DNA of 25,035 nucleotides, taken from contig CAKVJR010000014.1 of the NCBI GenBank assembly GCA_934754855.1, positions 1-25,035 on the forward strand, in the 5' to 3' direction. A program made the translations under genes and the position numbers. This DNA comes from an uncultured Candidatus Melainabacteria bacterium (GTDB lineage Bacteria; Cyanobacteriota; Vampirovibrionia; Gastranaerophilales; Gastranaerophilaceae). This document shows, piece after piece, positions 9,426-15,392 of this stretch. How positions within the stretch are numbered: position 1 is the first letter of the stretch; each line of letters starts with the position of its first letter. The notes beneath the pieces are model-generated. The model did not search any database and had not been told where the DNA came from. It worked only from the letters and a program-made list of their open reading frames with translations.

Positions 9426-9867
9426 TCCACGTTAGCCTTTCGTCTTTGAAACAGGAATTTTTCAAAAGCGGATTACCGACAACCGATTCAGGCATCAATA
9501 ACCGTTTCATACCATCATGCCCGTCAAAATCCACACCGAACAAATCAAAAATTTCACGTTCGTCAAAAGAGGCAGACTTAAAAACCGAAACAACACTGTC
9601 AGCAACGGGATTGCCCGATTCCAAATATGTTGAAACAATTTGTCTTTCTTTTAATTTTGTCGAATAAAGTTCATAGGTTAACTCAATTTTATCAACCCAA
9701 TCGGTTGCTCTGATTGAAAGAAGCATATCTGTTGAAAATTCTGCCGAGTTTTTAAAATGAGAAAGGCAATTTTTGACCTCATTTTTCGGCAAAACATACC
9801 GAATTGAACCGTCAGCCTGTTCAATTTTATCGATAATATTAAATTTTTCAGTAAAATTTTCCACCAT
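9418..9867 (-). CDS. nuoC: complex I (NDH-1) subunit C, 30-kDa
   Basis: Peripheral-arm structural subunit of 149 residues, at the short end of its family. The signature region is recognisable: FDEREIFDLFGVDFDGHDGMKRLLMPE corresponds to the usual ERExyDlFGixFxGHPDLRRIL, with HDGM replacing HPDL; it is followed by VVGNPLLKN. It is separate from nuoD, unlike the E. coli NuoCD fusion. It starts 9 bases after nuoB ends, the only junction in the operon with a real gap, and overlaps nuoD by 8 bases. It corresponds to NdhJ. Confidence 0.95.
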   Translation of the reverse strand: MVENFTEKFNIIDKIEQADGSIRYVLPKNEVKNCLSHFKNSAEFSTDMLLSIRATDWVDKIELTYELYSTKLKERQIVSTYLESGNPVADSVVSVFKSASFDEREIFDLFGVDFDGHDGMKRLLMPESVVGNPLLKNSCFKDERLTWNE

Positions 9868-9876
9868 TTTCGCCCG

Positions 9877-10413
9877 CTAATTAAGTTCTCTTTCTTTAAC
9901 CAAAATATCCTCTCGATAAGCCAATTTCGGTCGATTTTCAGCAAGATATTTTCTTCTGTGTTCAACAGATTCCGTCTTGATTTTTTCCTGCAATTTCATC
10001 AAAGCATCAAGCAATGCCTCGGGTTTCGGGGGACACATCGGCAAATAAATATCGACAGGGATAATTTTATCCACACCGTAAACGACAGAATACGAGTCAT
10101 TTTTGAACATTCCGCCCGTGCAGGCACAAGCCCCCATTGCGATAACGTATTTCGGCTCAGCCATTTGCTCATAAAGTTTCAAAAGCGACGGAGCAGCCTT
10201 GTGAGTAATCGTTCCCGCTACAATCAGCAAATCCGCCTGCCTCGGAGAACCTCTGAAAATTTCCGAACCGAATCTTGCAATATCATAATCGGAACAAGCC
10301 GCACTCATCATTTCAATTCCGCAGCACGAAGTCGCAAATGTCAACGGCCACAATGAATTTGCTCTTGCAAAATTATAAATTTCATCAAATGCGGAAGTCA
10401 AAATATTTCCCAT
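9877..10413 (-). CDS. nuoB: complex I (NDH-1) subunit B, cluster N2 subunit
   Basis: Peripheral-arm subunit holding the terminal [4Fe-4S] cluster N2 that reduces quinone, 178 residues. The four ligands are visible: C30 and C31 (ATSCCGIE), C96 (AMGACACTGG) and C127 (YLPMCPPKPE). The residue before the last ligand is normally Gly (PGCPP) but is Met126 here, read directly as ATG TGT on the minus strand. A further Cys lies at 98. The start shares one base with the nuoA stop. It corresponds to NdhK. Confidence 0.97.
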   Translation of the reverse strand: MGNILTSAFDEIYNFARANSLWPLTFATSCCGIEMMSAACSDYDIARFGSEIFRGSPRQADLLIVAGTITHKAAPSLLKLYEQMAEPKYVIAMGACACTGGMFKNDSYSVVYGVDKIIPVDIYLPMCPPKPEALLDALMKLQEKIKTESVEHRRKYLAENRPKLAYREDILVKERELN

Positions 10414-10766
10414 TATTTAAACCTCAACATATTTTTTTGTGTTGCATAAGAAAGACTCAAAAACATTAAAAACAAAAATATTATGCCCTGTACAAAAACA
10501 AATCCGTGCAAAACATCAAACGACAATGCAAACGGGAACAAAAGCATCATTTCCGCATCAAAAACTACAAACAGCAATGCACATACAAAAAATTTCGGGT
10601 TATAAAATGTTTTTTCATCAGAAAAAACAGGCATGCCGCATTCGTAAGTCGAATTTTTTAACTCGGAATCAGATTTTGGAGAAAATTTTATTCCAAAGAA
10701 CAACATTGCACCCGCAAATAATAGTGCCAAAATACCCATAAATACAATGACAGAAAGACTATGCAC
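10413..10766 (-). CDS. nuoA: complex I (NDH-1) subunit A
   Basis: Three-helix membrane subunit, about 117 residues. Diagnostic segments are STYECGMPVF in the loop between helices 1 and 2 and VVFDAEMMLLFPFAL in helix 2 (usually FDVE). The frame can be extended to a TTG at 10790, but no ribosome site precedes that codon. The AGGA at 10777-10774 is 7 bases from a GTG at 10766, which I take as the start. It is the first gene of the nuo operon, and its 5' leader from the extended -10 at 10805-10813 would be about 30 bases. It corresponds to NdhC. Confidence 0.93.
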   Translation of the reverse strand: MHSLSVIVFMGILALLFAGAMLFFGIKFSPKSDSELKNSTYECGMPVFSDEKTFYNPKFFVCALLFVVFDAEMMLLFPFALSFDVLHGFVFVQGIIFLFLMFLSLSYATQKNMLRFK

Positions 10767-10804
10767 AACATTTTCCTTATACTGCAACAAAAGTTATTAT
10801 TATA

Positions 10805-10813
10805 TTTATATCA
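10805..10813 (-). promoter_or_regulatory. extended -10 promoter for the nuo operon
   Basis: On the minus strand the sequence reads TGATATAAA, which fits an extended -10 (TGn + TATAAA). No convincing -35 is seen. It lies about 40 bases before the GTG start of nuoA and only 11 bases from the divergent extended -10 at 10825-10833. Confidence 0.5.
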
Positions 10814-10824
10814 TGTATTCTCGT

Positions 10825-10833
10825 TGCTATAAT
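10825..10833 (+). promoter_or_regulatory. extended -10 promoter for the TPR protein gene
   Basis: TGCTATAAT is a perfect extended -10, with a start site expected near 10840 and a leader of about 28 bases to the ATG at 10868. The -35 region is weak, as is usual for extended -10 promoters. Confidence 0.65.
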
Positions 10834-10867
10834 AATTGTAAAGAAGAGTTCATAAAGTTTTTTTAAT

Positions 10868-11776
10868 ATGAAAAAGTTAATTCTGAAAACCATATTTAAG
10901 TTATCTTTAACGCTAATTGTCATCGTTGCGGTTTGCGAATTAACAGGCATGCACAATTTTAACAAAAACTCTTCAACTCCGAATACAAAAGCCCAACAAA
11001 CGGAAGAAGAGCAATATATTCCGCCTCATTTGGACTACTCGGAAGTCATCAAAAGCATAAAAGAGGAAGAGGGAATCGTAGATGAACCCGAAGAAACTCC
11101 CTCAGAAATTGCCAATGCACCCGAAGAACACGTCCAAAATGACGACTATATGTTGACGAAAGAAGAAGAACCCTCAAATCCCGCAGAATATATGGAAAAA
11201 GCAAGACTTTGCGTAAGAACTGCCGTTCAGGCAAAAGATGAAACGACAAGAATCCGTTTTGTCCGTAAGGCTTTAGAATATTATTTGAGATACCTGAAAT
11301 ACTACGAGGGAGATTTAGATGCACTTCTGGGAGCAGGAACGACAGCAACGTTTTTGGGCAAAGAAACTCAAGCCCGTCACTTGCTTATGGAAGCGTATGC
11401 GACTTACCCGAAAAATCCCAACGTGCACAAGGCTTTGGGCGATTATTGTTTTAAATTCAACAACTTCAACAACGCAATCGAATACTACAATTTGTCTTTA
11501 AGTTCGGGCAATTTGATGGATTACAACACAAACATCGCAACCGCCGTATGCTATGAAAAATTGGGCGACATCGAAAAAGCAATCGCTTACTACAAAGTCG
11601 CACAGCACATTAACCCCAATTCTCCCATCGCAAATCAAAGACTTGAAATGTACGAAGCGATGGAACGTGACGGATATCACGCAGATTCAAGACTTTATAA
11701 CAATTCCCGCCCTGACGACGAACAAAAAGACGTCGAACTTGAAACTTTAATGTTAGATTCCCAAAGAATAAAATAG
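10868..11776 (+). CDS. membrane-anchored tetratricopeptide-repeat protein
   Basis: A 302-residue protein. Residues about 4-27 form a signal anchor (hydrophobic, no clear cleavage site). Residues about 30-110 are a low-complexity acidic linker rich in Glu and Pro. From about residue 110 onward come helical repeats, with two to three recognisable TPRs: around residues 155-185 (ALLGAGTTATFLGKETQARH), 185-215 (ALGDYCFKFNNFNNAIEYY) and 220-255 (YEKLGDIEKAIAYYKVAQHI followed by NPNSP). The C-terminal 40 residues are polar. It is probably anchored in the inner membrane with the TPR region in the periplasm, acting as a scaffold; the partner is unknown. It is divergent from the nuo operon and shares its 77-base upstream region, which hints at, but does not show, a functional link to complex I. 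Confidence 0.85.
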   Translation: MKKLILKTIFKLSLTLIVIVAVCELTGMHNFNKNSSTPNTKAQQTEEEQYIPPHLDYSEVIKSIKEEEGIVDEPEETPSEIANAPEEHVQNDDYMLTKEEEPSNPAEYMEKARLCVRTAVQAKDETTRIRFVRKALEYYLRYLKYYEGDLDALLGAGTTATFLGKETQARHLLMEAYATYPKNPNVHKALGDYCFKFNNFNNAIEYYNLSLSSGNLMDYNTNIATAVCYEKLGDIEKAIAYYKVAQHINPNSPIANQRLEMYEAMERDGYHADSRLYNNSRPDDEQKDVELETLMLDSQRIK

Positions 11777-11790
11777 CAAAAAATAACGGG

Positions 11791-11819
11791 TTGAAAAAAA
11801 ATTTTGTTTATTTTATAAT
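11791..11819 (+). promoter_or_regulatory. promoter of the tRNA-Gly/tRNA-Cys unit
   Basis: TTGAAA at 11791-11796 and a perfect TATAAT at 11814-11819 are separated by exactly 17 bases. The tRNA-Gly begins 13 bases after the -10. This is the canonical arrangement of a sigma-70 stable-RNA promoter. Confidence 0.85.
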
Positions 11820-11832
11820 GGGTTCACGAAAT

Positions 11833-11908
11833 GCGGAAGTAGCTCAGTTGGTAGAGTATCTGCCTTCCAAGCAGACTGTCGCGAGTTCGAGTCTCGTCTT
11901 CCGCTCCA
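11833..11908 (+). tRNA. tRNA-Gly (anticodon TCC)
   Basis: The sequence folds as a 76-base cloverleaf: a 7-bp acceptor stem GCGGAAG/CTTCCGC, a D arm with AGCTCAGTTGGTAGAGT, an anticodon stem TCTGC/GCAGA around the loop CTTCCAA (anticodon TCC at 11866-11868), and a T arm GCGAGTTCGAGTCTCGT. The discriminator base is T, as expected for glycine, and CCA is encoded at 11906-11908. It reads GGA codons. Confidence 0.97.
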
Positions 11909-11918
11909 TTTTTTTTAT

Positions 11919-11989
11919 GGCGACTTGGCCAAGTGGTAAGGCAGAAGCCTGCAAAGCTTTTACCCCCGGTTCGAATCCGGGAGTCGCCT
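11919..11989 (+). tRNA. tRNA-Cys (anticodon GCA)
   Basis: A 71-base cloverleaf: acceptor stem GGCGACT/AGTCGCC, a D arm beginning GGCCAAGTGGTAAGGC, an anticodon stem GAAGC/GCTTT with one G-T pair around CTGCAAA (anticodon GCA at 11951-11953), and a T arm CCCGGTTCGAATCCGGG. The discriminator is T. CCA is not encoded (TTT follows), so it must be added after transcription, unlike the tRNA-Gly 10 bases upstream. Confidence 0.97.
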
Positions 11990-12060
11990 TTTGCTTATTT
12001 TTTTGTGTGTTGTGACGAGGGAATTTCTTGCACAATTTTTTATTGCAAAAATATCGTTTT

Positions 12061-12094
12061 TTGACAAAAACAGGTATAAATTTTATGCTAAAAT
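12061..12094 (+). promoter_or_regulatory. promoter upstream of the radical SAM gene
   Basis: A consensus TTGACA at 12061-12066 is followed after 17 bases by TATGCT (12084-12089). Overlapping it, TGCTAAAAT at 12086-12094 would serve as an extended -10. Either gives a short leader before the AAGGG and the ATG at 12124. Confidence 0.55.
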
Positions 12095-12123
12095 GAAATT
12101 ATACTTAACAATAAGGGCAAAAA

Positions 12124-13110
12124 ATGACACAAAAAATATGTTTGAAACCATTTAATAACCTTGAAATAGATATTCAGGGAAATGTTTACACCTGTTGCCC
12201 TTGCTATATTGATTATCATAATATCGGCAATATTTTTGATGAAAACGTCAAGTCGATTGATGACATTTGGTATTCGGAAAAAGCAAAAATTCTTCGGGAA
12301 AAAATCCTTAACGGAGATTATTCCCTGTGCAATTCCGAAATTTGCAGAGAATCGGCATTTGTTGAAAAAGATGATACTTACACAACAATGCCTGATTTGC
12401 CCGAAACCGTTACGCTTTCTTATGACAAAGTTTGCAACATTCAATGTATTACCTGTCGGAACGAAATAATCAAAAAAGATGCCGAAAATGAAAAAATTAA
12501 CGAAAAATTGGACTCAATAATTTTGCCGTTGTTAAAAAACACCAAAAATCTCACAATCAGCGGCGGCGGAGAAGCCTTATTCAGCGAGCATTCTCGGCAA
12601 TTAATCAAAAAACTTACAAAAACAAATGAAACCATTAAATTTGTTATTTATACAAACGGAATACTTTTTAACAGACAAAATATCGAAATTCTCGGGCTAA
12701 AAAGACGAATAGAGAGCGTTTTTGTTTCAATGCACGCTTTTCATAAAGAAATTTACGACAAAATAATGATTGGCTCGAACTTAGACACAGTAATGAAAAA
12801 CCTCGAATATATTTCCGAGTTGAAAAAACAAAAAGAAATCAATCAGGCAATAATAAATTGCGTAATCTCGGATATGAATTACGGGGAAATTCCGTATATG
12901 ATTGATTTGGCGAAGCGTTTGGATATCGTTATATCTTTTTCGATTTATACCCCTTGGGGAGCGGATTTGGACAAAAAATACGATGAATTGTCAGTTTGGG
13001 TGCCGACACATAAAAATTATTCGGATTTTGTAAACGTAATAAAAGAAGCCAAAAACATTGACTACGATAAATTCTACTTCGCCCCCGCAATTGAAAAAGT
13101 TTTACACTGA
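12124..13110 (+). CDS. radical SAM protein with N-terminal SPASM-like cysteine domain
   Basis: A 328-residue protein. The radical SAM cluster motif is C104-x3-C108-x2-C111 (VCNIQCITCR), followed by the glycine-rich SAM-binding strand ISGGGEALFS at about 146-154. The residue before the last Cys is Thr rather than the usual aromatic. Before the barrel lies a cysteine-rich segment, residues 6-74 (C6, C24, C25, C27, C69, C74), resembling the SPASM/twitch auxiliary-cluster domain that normally follows the barrel. Such enzymes activate S-adenosylmethionine to modify peptides, sugars or other substrates; the substrate here is not apparent. No short precursor peptide or second maturase gene is adjacent. 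The next gene on the same strand is a zinc-ribbon membrane protein 78 bases on. The radical SAM call is firm; the function is unknown. Confidence 0.88.
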   Translation: MTQKICLKPFNNLEIDIQGNVYTCCPCYIDYHNIGNIFDENVKSIDDIWYSEKAKILREKILNGDYSLCNSEICRESAFVEKDDTYTTMPDLPETVTLSYDKVCNIQCITCRNEIIKKDAENEKINEKLDSIILPLLKNTKNLTISGGGEALFSEHSRQLIKKLTKTNETIKFVIYTNGILFNRQNIEILGLKRRIESVFVSMHAFHKEIYDKIMIGSNLDTVMKNLEYISELKKQKEINQAIINCVISDMNYGEIPYMIDLAKRLDIVISFSIYTPWGADLDKKYDELSVWVPTHKNYSDFVNVIKEAKNIDYDKFYFAPAIEKVLH

Positions 13111-13188
13111 CCGTCACCCCCGACCGATTTATACGTCCGAAATTGACGTTACCGATATCTATACTGAAGATATTGAAAGGGAAACAAA

Positions 13189-13917
13189 ATGACAGATTAC
13201 AGTAAAGGATTTATTTGTTATAAGTGCGGATACGACCATTTCGGAGATGGAACGATTTGCCCGAAATGCGGGACGGATAATAAAGTTTCAGGACTTATGA
13301 ATTTTTATATGATACTTTTATTCATAACCTTTGCATCTTTGTTTTTGATTGTCGTAAACGAATATTTTTGGGTTTTACTTTTTTTCTGTGCAATTGCAAA
13401 CATTATCACTCTTCCGTTTGTGCTTGTAGATTGTTACAAGAGAAGCAAGGTAAAGAACGGTTTAAGAGTGCCTGCTGACACCCCGACTGAAATTACCAAA
13501 AACAAAGTTCGTGTTGCCGATTTGATGAGTTTTCATTATGAAGAGGGATTAAATTTTTCTCACCGAATATCAGAAATAACTTTAGACATTTCTCCTGACG
13601 GGTTGGTAATTTATAAAGATAAAATGGAAGAGGTTGTGACGGTTGACTATGAAGACATTGCAAACATTGAAATTTCAACGGAAAAAGAACCTCATACATC
13701 TTTTGCGAAAGGTTTGGCTGGCGGAGTTGTCGGCTCATTTTTCGGAATAGGCGGAACTGTTGCAGGAAGTATCATAGGCGGAATGAGCAGCAAAAAAGTC
13801 ACCTATATGGAAATTTTTGTCAAAACGGAAAACGACATCAGAAGTTTGCTCGTTAGCGGAGATAAGCACAAAATCGAGAAATTTTACTCAAAAATATACG
13901 GCAAAATTCCCTCATAA
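13189..13917 (+). CDS. zinc-ribbon membrane protein with glycine-zipper insert, function unknown
   Basis: A 242-residue protein I do not recognise. It starts with a zinc ribbon (C10, C13, C24, C27 in CYKCG and CPKCG), then two close transmembrane helices at about 36-60 and 63-83. A cytoplasmic part follows: its strands around LDISPDGLVIYKD and VVTVDYEDIANIEIS suggest a PH-like (bPH) fold. At about 163-192 a glycine-rich stretch (GLAGGVVGSFFGIGGTVAG, then SIIGG) interrupts these strands, as in glycine-zipper membrane hairpins. AAAGGG precedes the ATG. It may be co-transcribed with the radical SAM gene, but a gap of 78 bases leaves this open. It ends 11 bases from the convergent next gene. Confidence 0.8.
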   Translation: MTDYSKGFICYKCGYDHFGDGTICPKCGTDNKVSGLMNFYMILLFITFASLFLIVVNEYFWVLLFFCAIANIITLPFVLVDCYKRSKVKNGLRVPADTPTEITKNKVRVADLMSFHYEEGLNFSHRISEITLDISPDGLVIYKDKMEEVVTVDYEDIANIEISTEKEPHTSFAKGLAGGVVGSFFGIGGTVAGSIIGGMSSKKVTYMEIFVKTENDIRSLLVSGDKHKIEKFYSKIYGKIPS

Positions 13918-13928
13918 AGCCGAGAGCA

Positions 13929-14267
13929 TTACGATTTATATTCGTCAGGAATATATTTTTGCCAATCCTTATCCAATTTTTTGATAAATCTGTGAGCATC
14001 GATAACATCATCAGATGAAATCGGCTCGGGCAAATCTTTGACTTGAAGAGCAAGTTTAGCGTCAGTTTTTTCTTCATCTTTAACGGCAATGGATTCCATG
14101 CCCAAAATTGCCACCCCGAAAGATTTTTGACACTCGGGACAAACCACTTGCAATACAAAAAGCCCTTCTTCTTCTCTCAGAACGAAAACGGAGTCTTCGT
14201 CAAAATCATGCCCACAATTGGAACAACATAAATCTGCAAAAAGTTTGTTAATATTAAGTCTGTTCAT
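13929..14267 (-). CDS. small zinc-ribbon protein, function unknown
   Basis: A 112-residue soluble protein. The N-terminal half has a four-cysteine zinc ribbon: C15-x2-C18 (CCSNCGHDFD) and C43-x2-C46 (VVCPECQKSFGVAI), with about 24 residues between the knuckles that read as beta strands. The C-terminal half is acidic and ends in a predicted helix (DDVIDAHRFIKKLDKDWQKY). I cannot assign a function. A GAGGGAA ribosome site precedes the ATG and a TATAAT lies at 14290-14285. It is convergent with the previous gene and also carries a zinc ribbon, but the two are not otherwise similar. Confidence 0.8.
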   Translation of the reverse strand: MNRLNINKLFADLCCSNCGHDFDEDSVFVLREEEGLFVLQVVCPECQKSFGVAILGMESIAVKDEEKTDAKLALQVKDLPEPISSDDVIDAHRFIKKLDKDWQKYIPDEYKS

Positions 14268-14284
14268 AGTTCCCTCTTAATTTT

Positions 14285-14290
14285 ATTATA
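14285..14290 (-). promoter_or_regulatory. putative -10 for the small zinc-ribbon gene
   Basis: On the minus strand a perfect TATAAT sits 17 bases before the ATG at 14267, giving a very short leader that still contains GAGGGAA. No clear -35 is seen. Confidence 0.45.
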
Positions 14291-14403
14291 CTGATTTTTT
14301 TGACAAAGGCACGAAAAATAAAAAAATTTTTCATATGAATGAGGTAGTTATAAATTCAAAAAAAAGGGTATTATACAATTGGCAGAAAGATGGGGTGTTC
14401 ACT

Positions 14404-14502
14404 ATGGATATCACAAATGTTCTCAATCTTGTAATCTTTGGCATGATTGTTTACATAGGTTTGCTCGTTGTACCGACAATGCTTGAAAACAGAGAAGCAT
14501 AG
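14404..14502 (+). CDS. candidate 32-residue single-span membrane protein
   Basis: A short frame reading MDITNVLNLVIFGMIVYIGL then LVVPTMLENREA, ending in TAG. Residues about 5-24 form an ideal single transmembrane helix with a short acidic N-terminus and a polar, charged C-terminal tail, the usual shape of bacterial small membrane proteins. A GATGGGG lies 8-9 bases before the ATG, and an in-frame GTG at 14395 could add three residues. It is the only plausible coding stretch between 14268 and 14711. It stands alone and I recognise no family. The clean hydrophobic pattern argues that it is real, but its length makes chance possible. Confidence 0.5.
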   Translation: MDITNVLNLVIFGMIVYIGLLVVPTMLENREA

Positions 14503-14637
14503 CCTACCAACAAAAAACTTGTAAAAGAGTTTGCAAAAAATTTTCTCGCCATGTGTGACATGCTTAGGCTGTTATACAATTTTTTATAATTGTACTTGAT
14601 ACAATTAATCCTGTGGTAATCAAACTATCTTTTACAA
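14499..14637 (+). other. self-complementary segment, possible structured RNA
   Basis: This stretch has no coding signal but several complementary pairs. TTGTAAAAGA (14519-14528) plus GTTTG (14529-14533) pair with CAAAC (14621-14625) plus TCTTTTACAA (14628-14637), a 15-bp stem with a 2-base bulge. Inside it, CATGT/ACATG (14550-14554/14558-14562) and TACAATT/AATTGTA (14575-14581/14588-14594) form two hairpins. AGCCTA (14501-14506), which includes the last two bases of the small ORF's stop codon, can pair with TAGGCT (14565-14570); this would form a pseudoknot with, or an alternative to, the long stem. It could be a small RNA or a leader of the downstream prepilin gene. From 14638 to 14711 I see only AT-rich sequence and a ribosome site (AAGGA). 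Confidence 0.4.
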
Positions 14638-14711
14638 AAATTAATCAAAAAAGTGTTAAAGATTTTCAGAAAATAACCGACGAATAGAGAGTAATACATT
14701 AAGGATTATTG

Positions 14712-15392
14712 ATGAAAAGGGGTTTCACTTTAGCAGAAGTCCTAATCACGCTTGTAATTATCGGCATAATAGCATCGATGACAATACCGAGTGTCATAAA
14801 TGCACAGCACGACAAGGAAATTCTGGCAAAATTAAAAAAATCATACTCGACCTTGGCACAGGTCTTAATGTTGTCTCAATCTTTTAACGGAACTTATACA
14901 AGTTGGGGACTTCAGGACAACAGTAACGAGTCGAGCCAAAATACTTTTGATACCTACATTGCACCGTATTTGAACAGTATGAAAAGATGTGTCTATACAG
15001 ACGGTTGTTGGTCAAGCGAAAAATCGAAAGGTTTTGACGGCGGAAATGAATCAGAAGCAAGAACTTCGGGCGTTGGAGGAAACAATGTTTCATTTATTCT
15101 TGCCGACGGAACTTATGTTTCAATGGATATTTACGGCGGCAACGTCGAAACGGTTTTCGGAGTAACGGAAAATCTTGTTTACCCGACATTAATTTTTGCG
15201 GTCGATTTGAACGGAGATAAAGGACCAAATCAAATCGGACGGGACGTTTTCATGTTTGTTTTGACAGAAGGAGGACTTGTTCCTGCAGGAAAAGACAATT
15301 CTTCAGCCAAATGTTATACGGGAGCAACAGGTGCTTACGCAGGATTTGACTGTGCGGCAAAAGTTTTAAAAACAGGCTCTGTCCAATACTGA
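14712..15392 (+). CDS. prepilin / pseudopilin (type IV pilin-like)
   Basis: A 226-residue precursor with a class III signal: MKRG followed by FTLAEVLITLVIIGIIASMT. Prepilin peptidase would cut after Gly4 and methylate the new Phe; Glu5 of the mature protein is present. The N-terminal helix is followed by a globular domain with cysteines (RCVYTDGC near 94-101 and CYTG...FDC near 197-210). The segment VDLNGDKGPNQIGRDVF resembles the calcium-binding loop of GspG-type pseudopilins. AAGGA at 14701-14705 supports the ATG at 14712 over a TTG three bases earlier. It faces a second prepilin gene and their stop codons touch. It is probably a minor pilin or pseudopilin; no assembly genes are nearby. Confidence 0.9.
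   Translation: MKRGFTLAEVLITLVIIGIIASMTIPSVINAQHDKEILAKLKKSYSTLAQVLMLSQSFNGTYTSWGLQDNSNESSQNTFDTYIAPYLNSMKRCVYTDGCWSSEKSKGFDGGNESEARTSGVGGNNVSFILADGTYVSMDIYGGNVETVFGVTENLVYPTLIFAVDLNGDKGPNQIGRDVFMFVLTEGGLVPAGKDNSSAKCYTGATGAYAGFDCAAKVLKTGSVQY

Noticed and set aside
9958..10356. 132-codon open frame on the plus strand
   Set aside because: Antisense to nuoB, whose cluster ligands and family blocks are unambiguous.
11791..12035. Open frames of 74 (plus) and 63 (minus) codons across the tRNAs
   Set aside because: Both run through two well-formed cloverleaf tRNAs and have no coding features of their own.
12028..12048. TTGC/GCAA inverted repeat after the tRNAs considered as a terminator
   Set aside because: The stem is short and bulged and no T-run follows it directly; the T-rich tract just after tRNA-Cys is as likely an end.
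14300..14305. Perfect TTGACA on the plus strand considered as the promoter of the small membrane ORF
   Set aside because: No acceptable -10 hexamer lies 16-19 bases downstream; the sequence there is a run of A and T.
14551..14589. A 12-codon frame (MCDMLRLLYNFL) considered as a leader peptide
   Set aside because: No ribosome site precedes it, it has no run of regulatory codons and it lies in the self-complementary segment.
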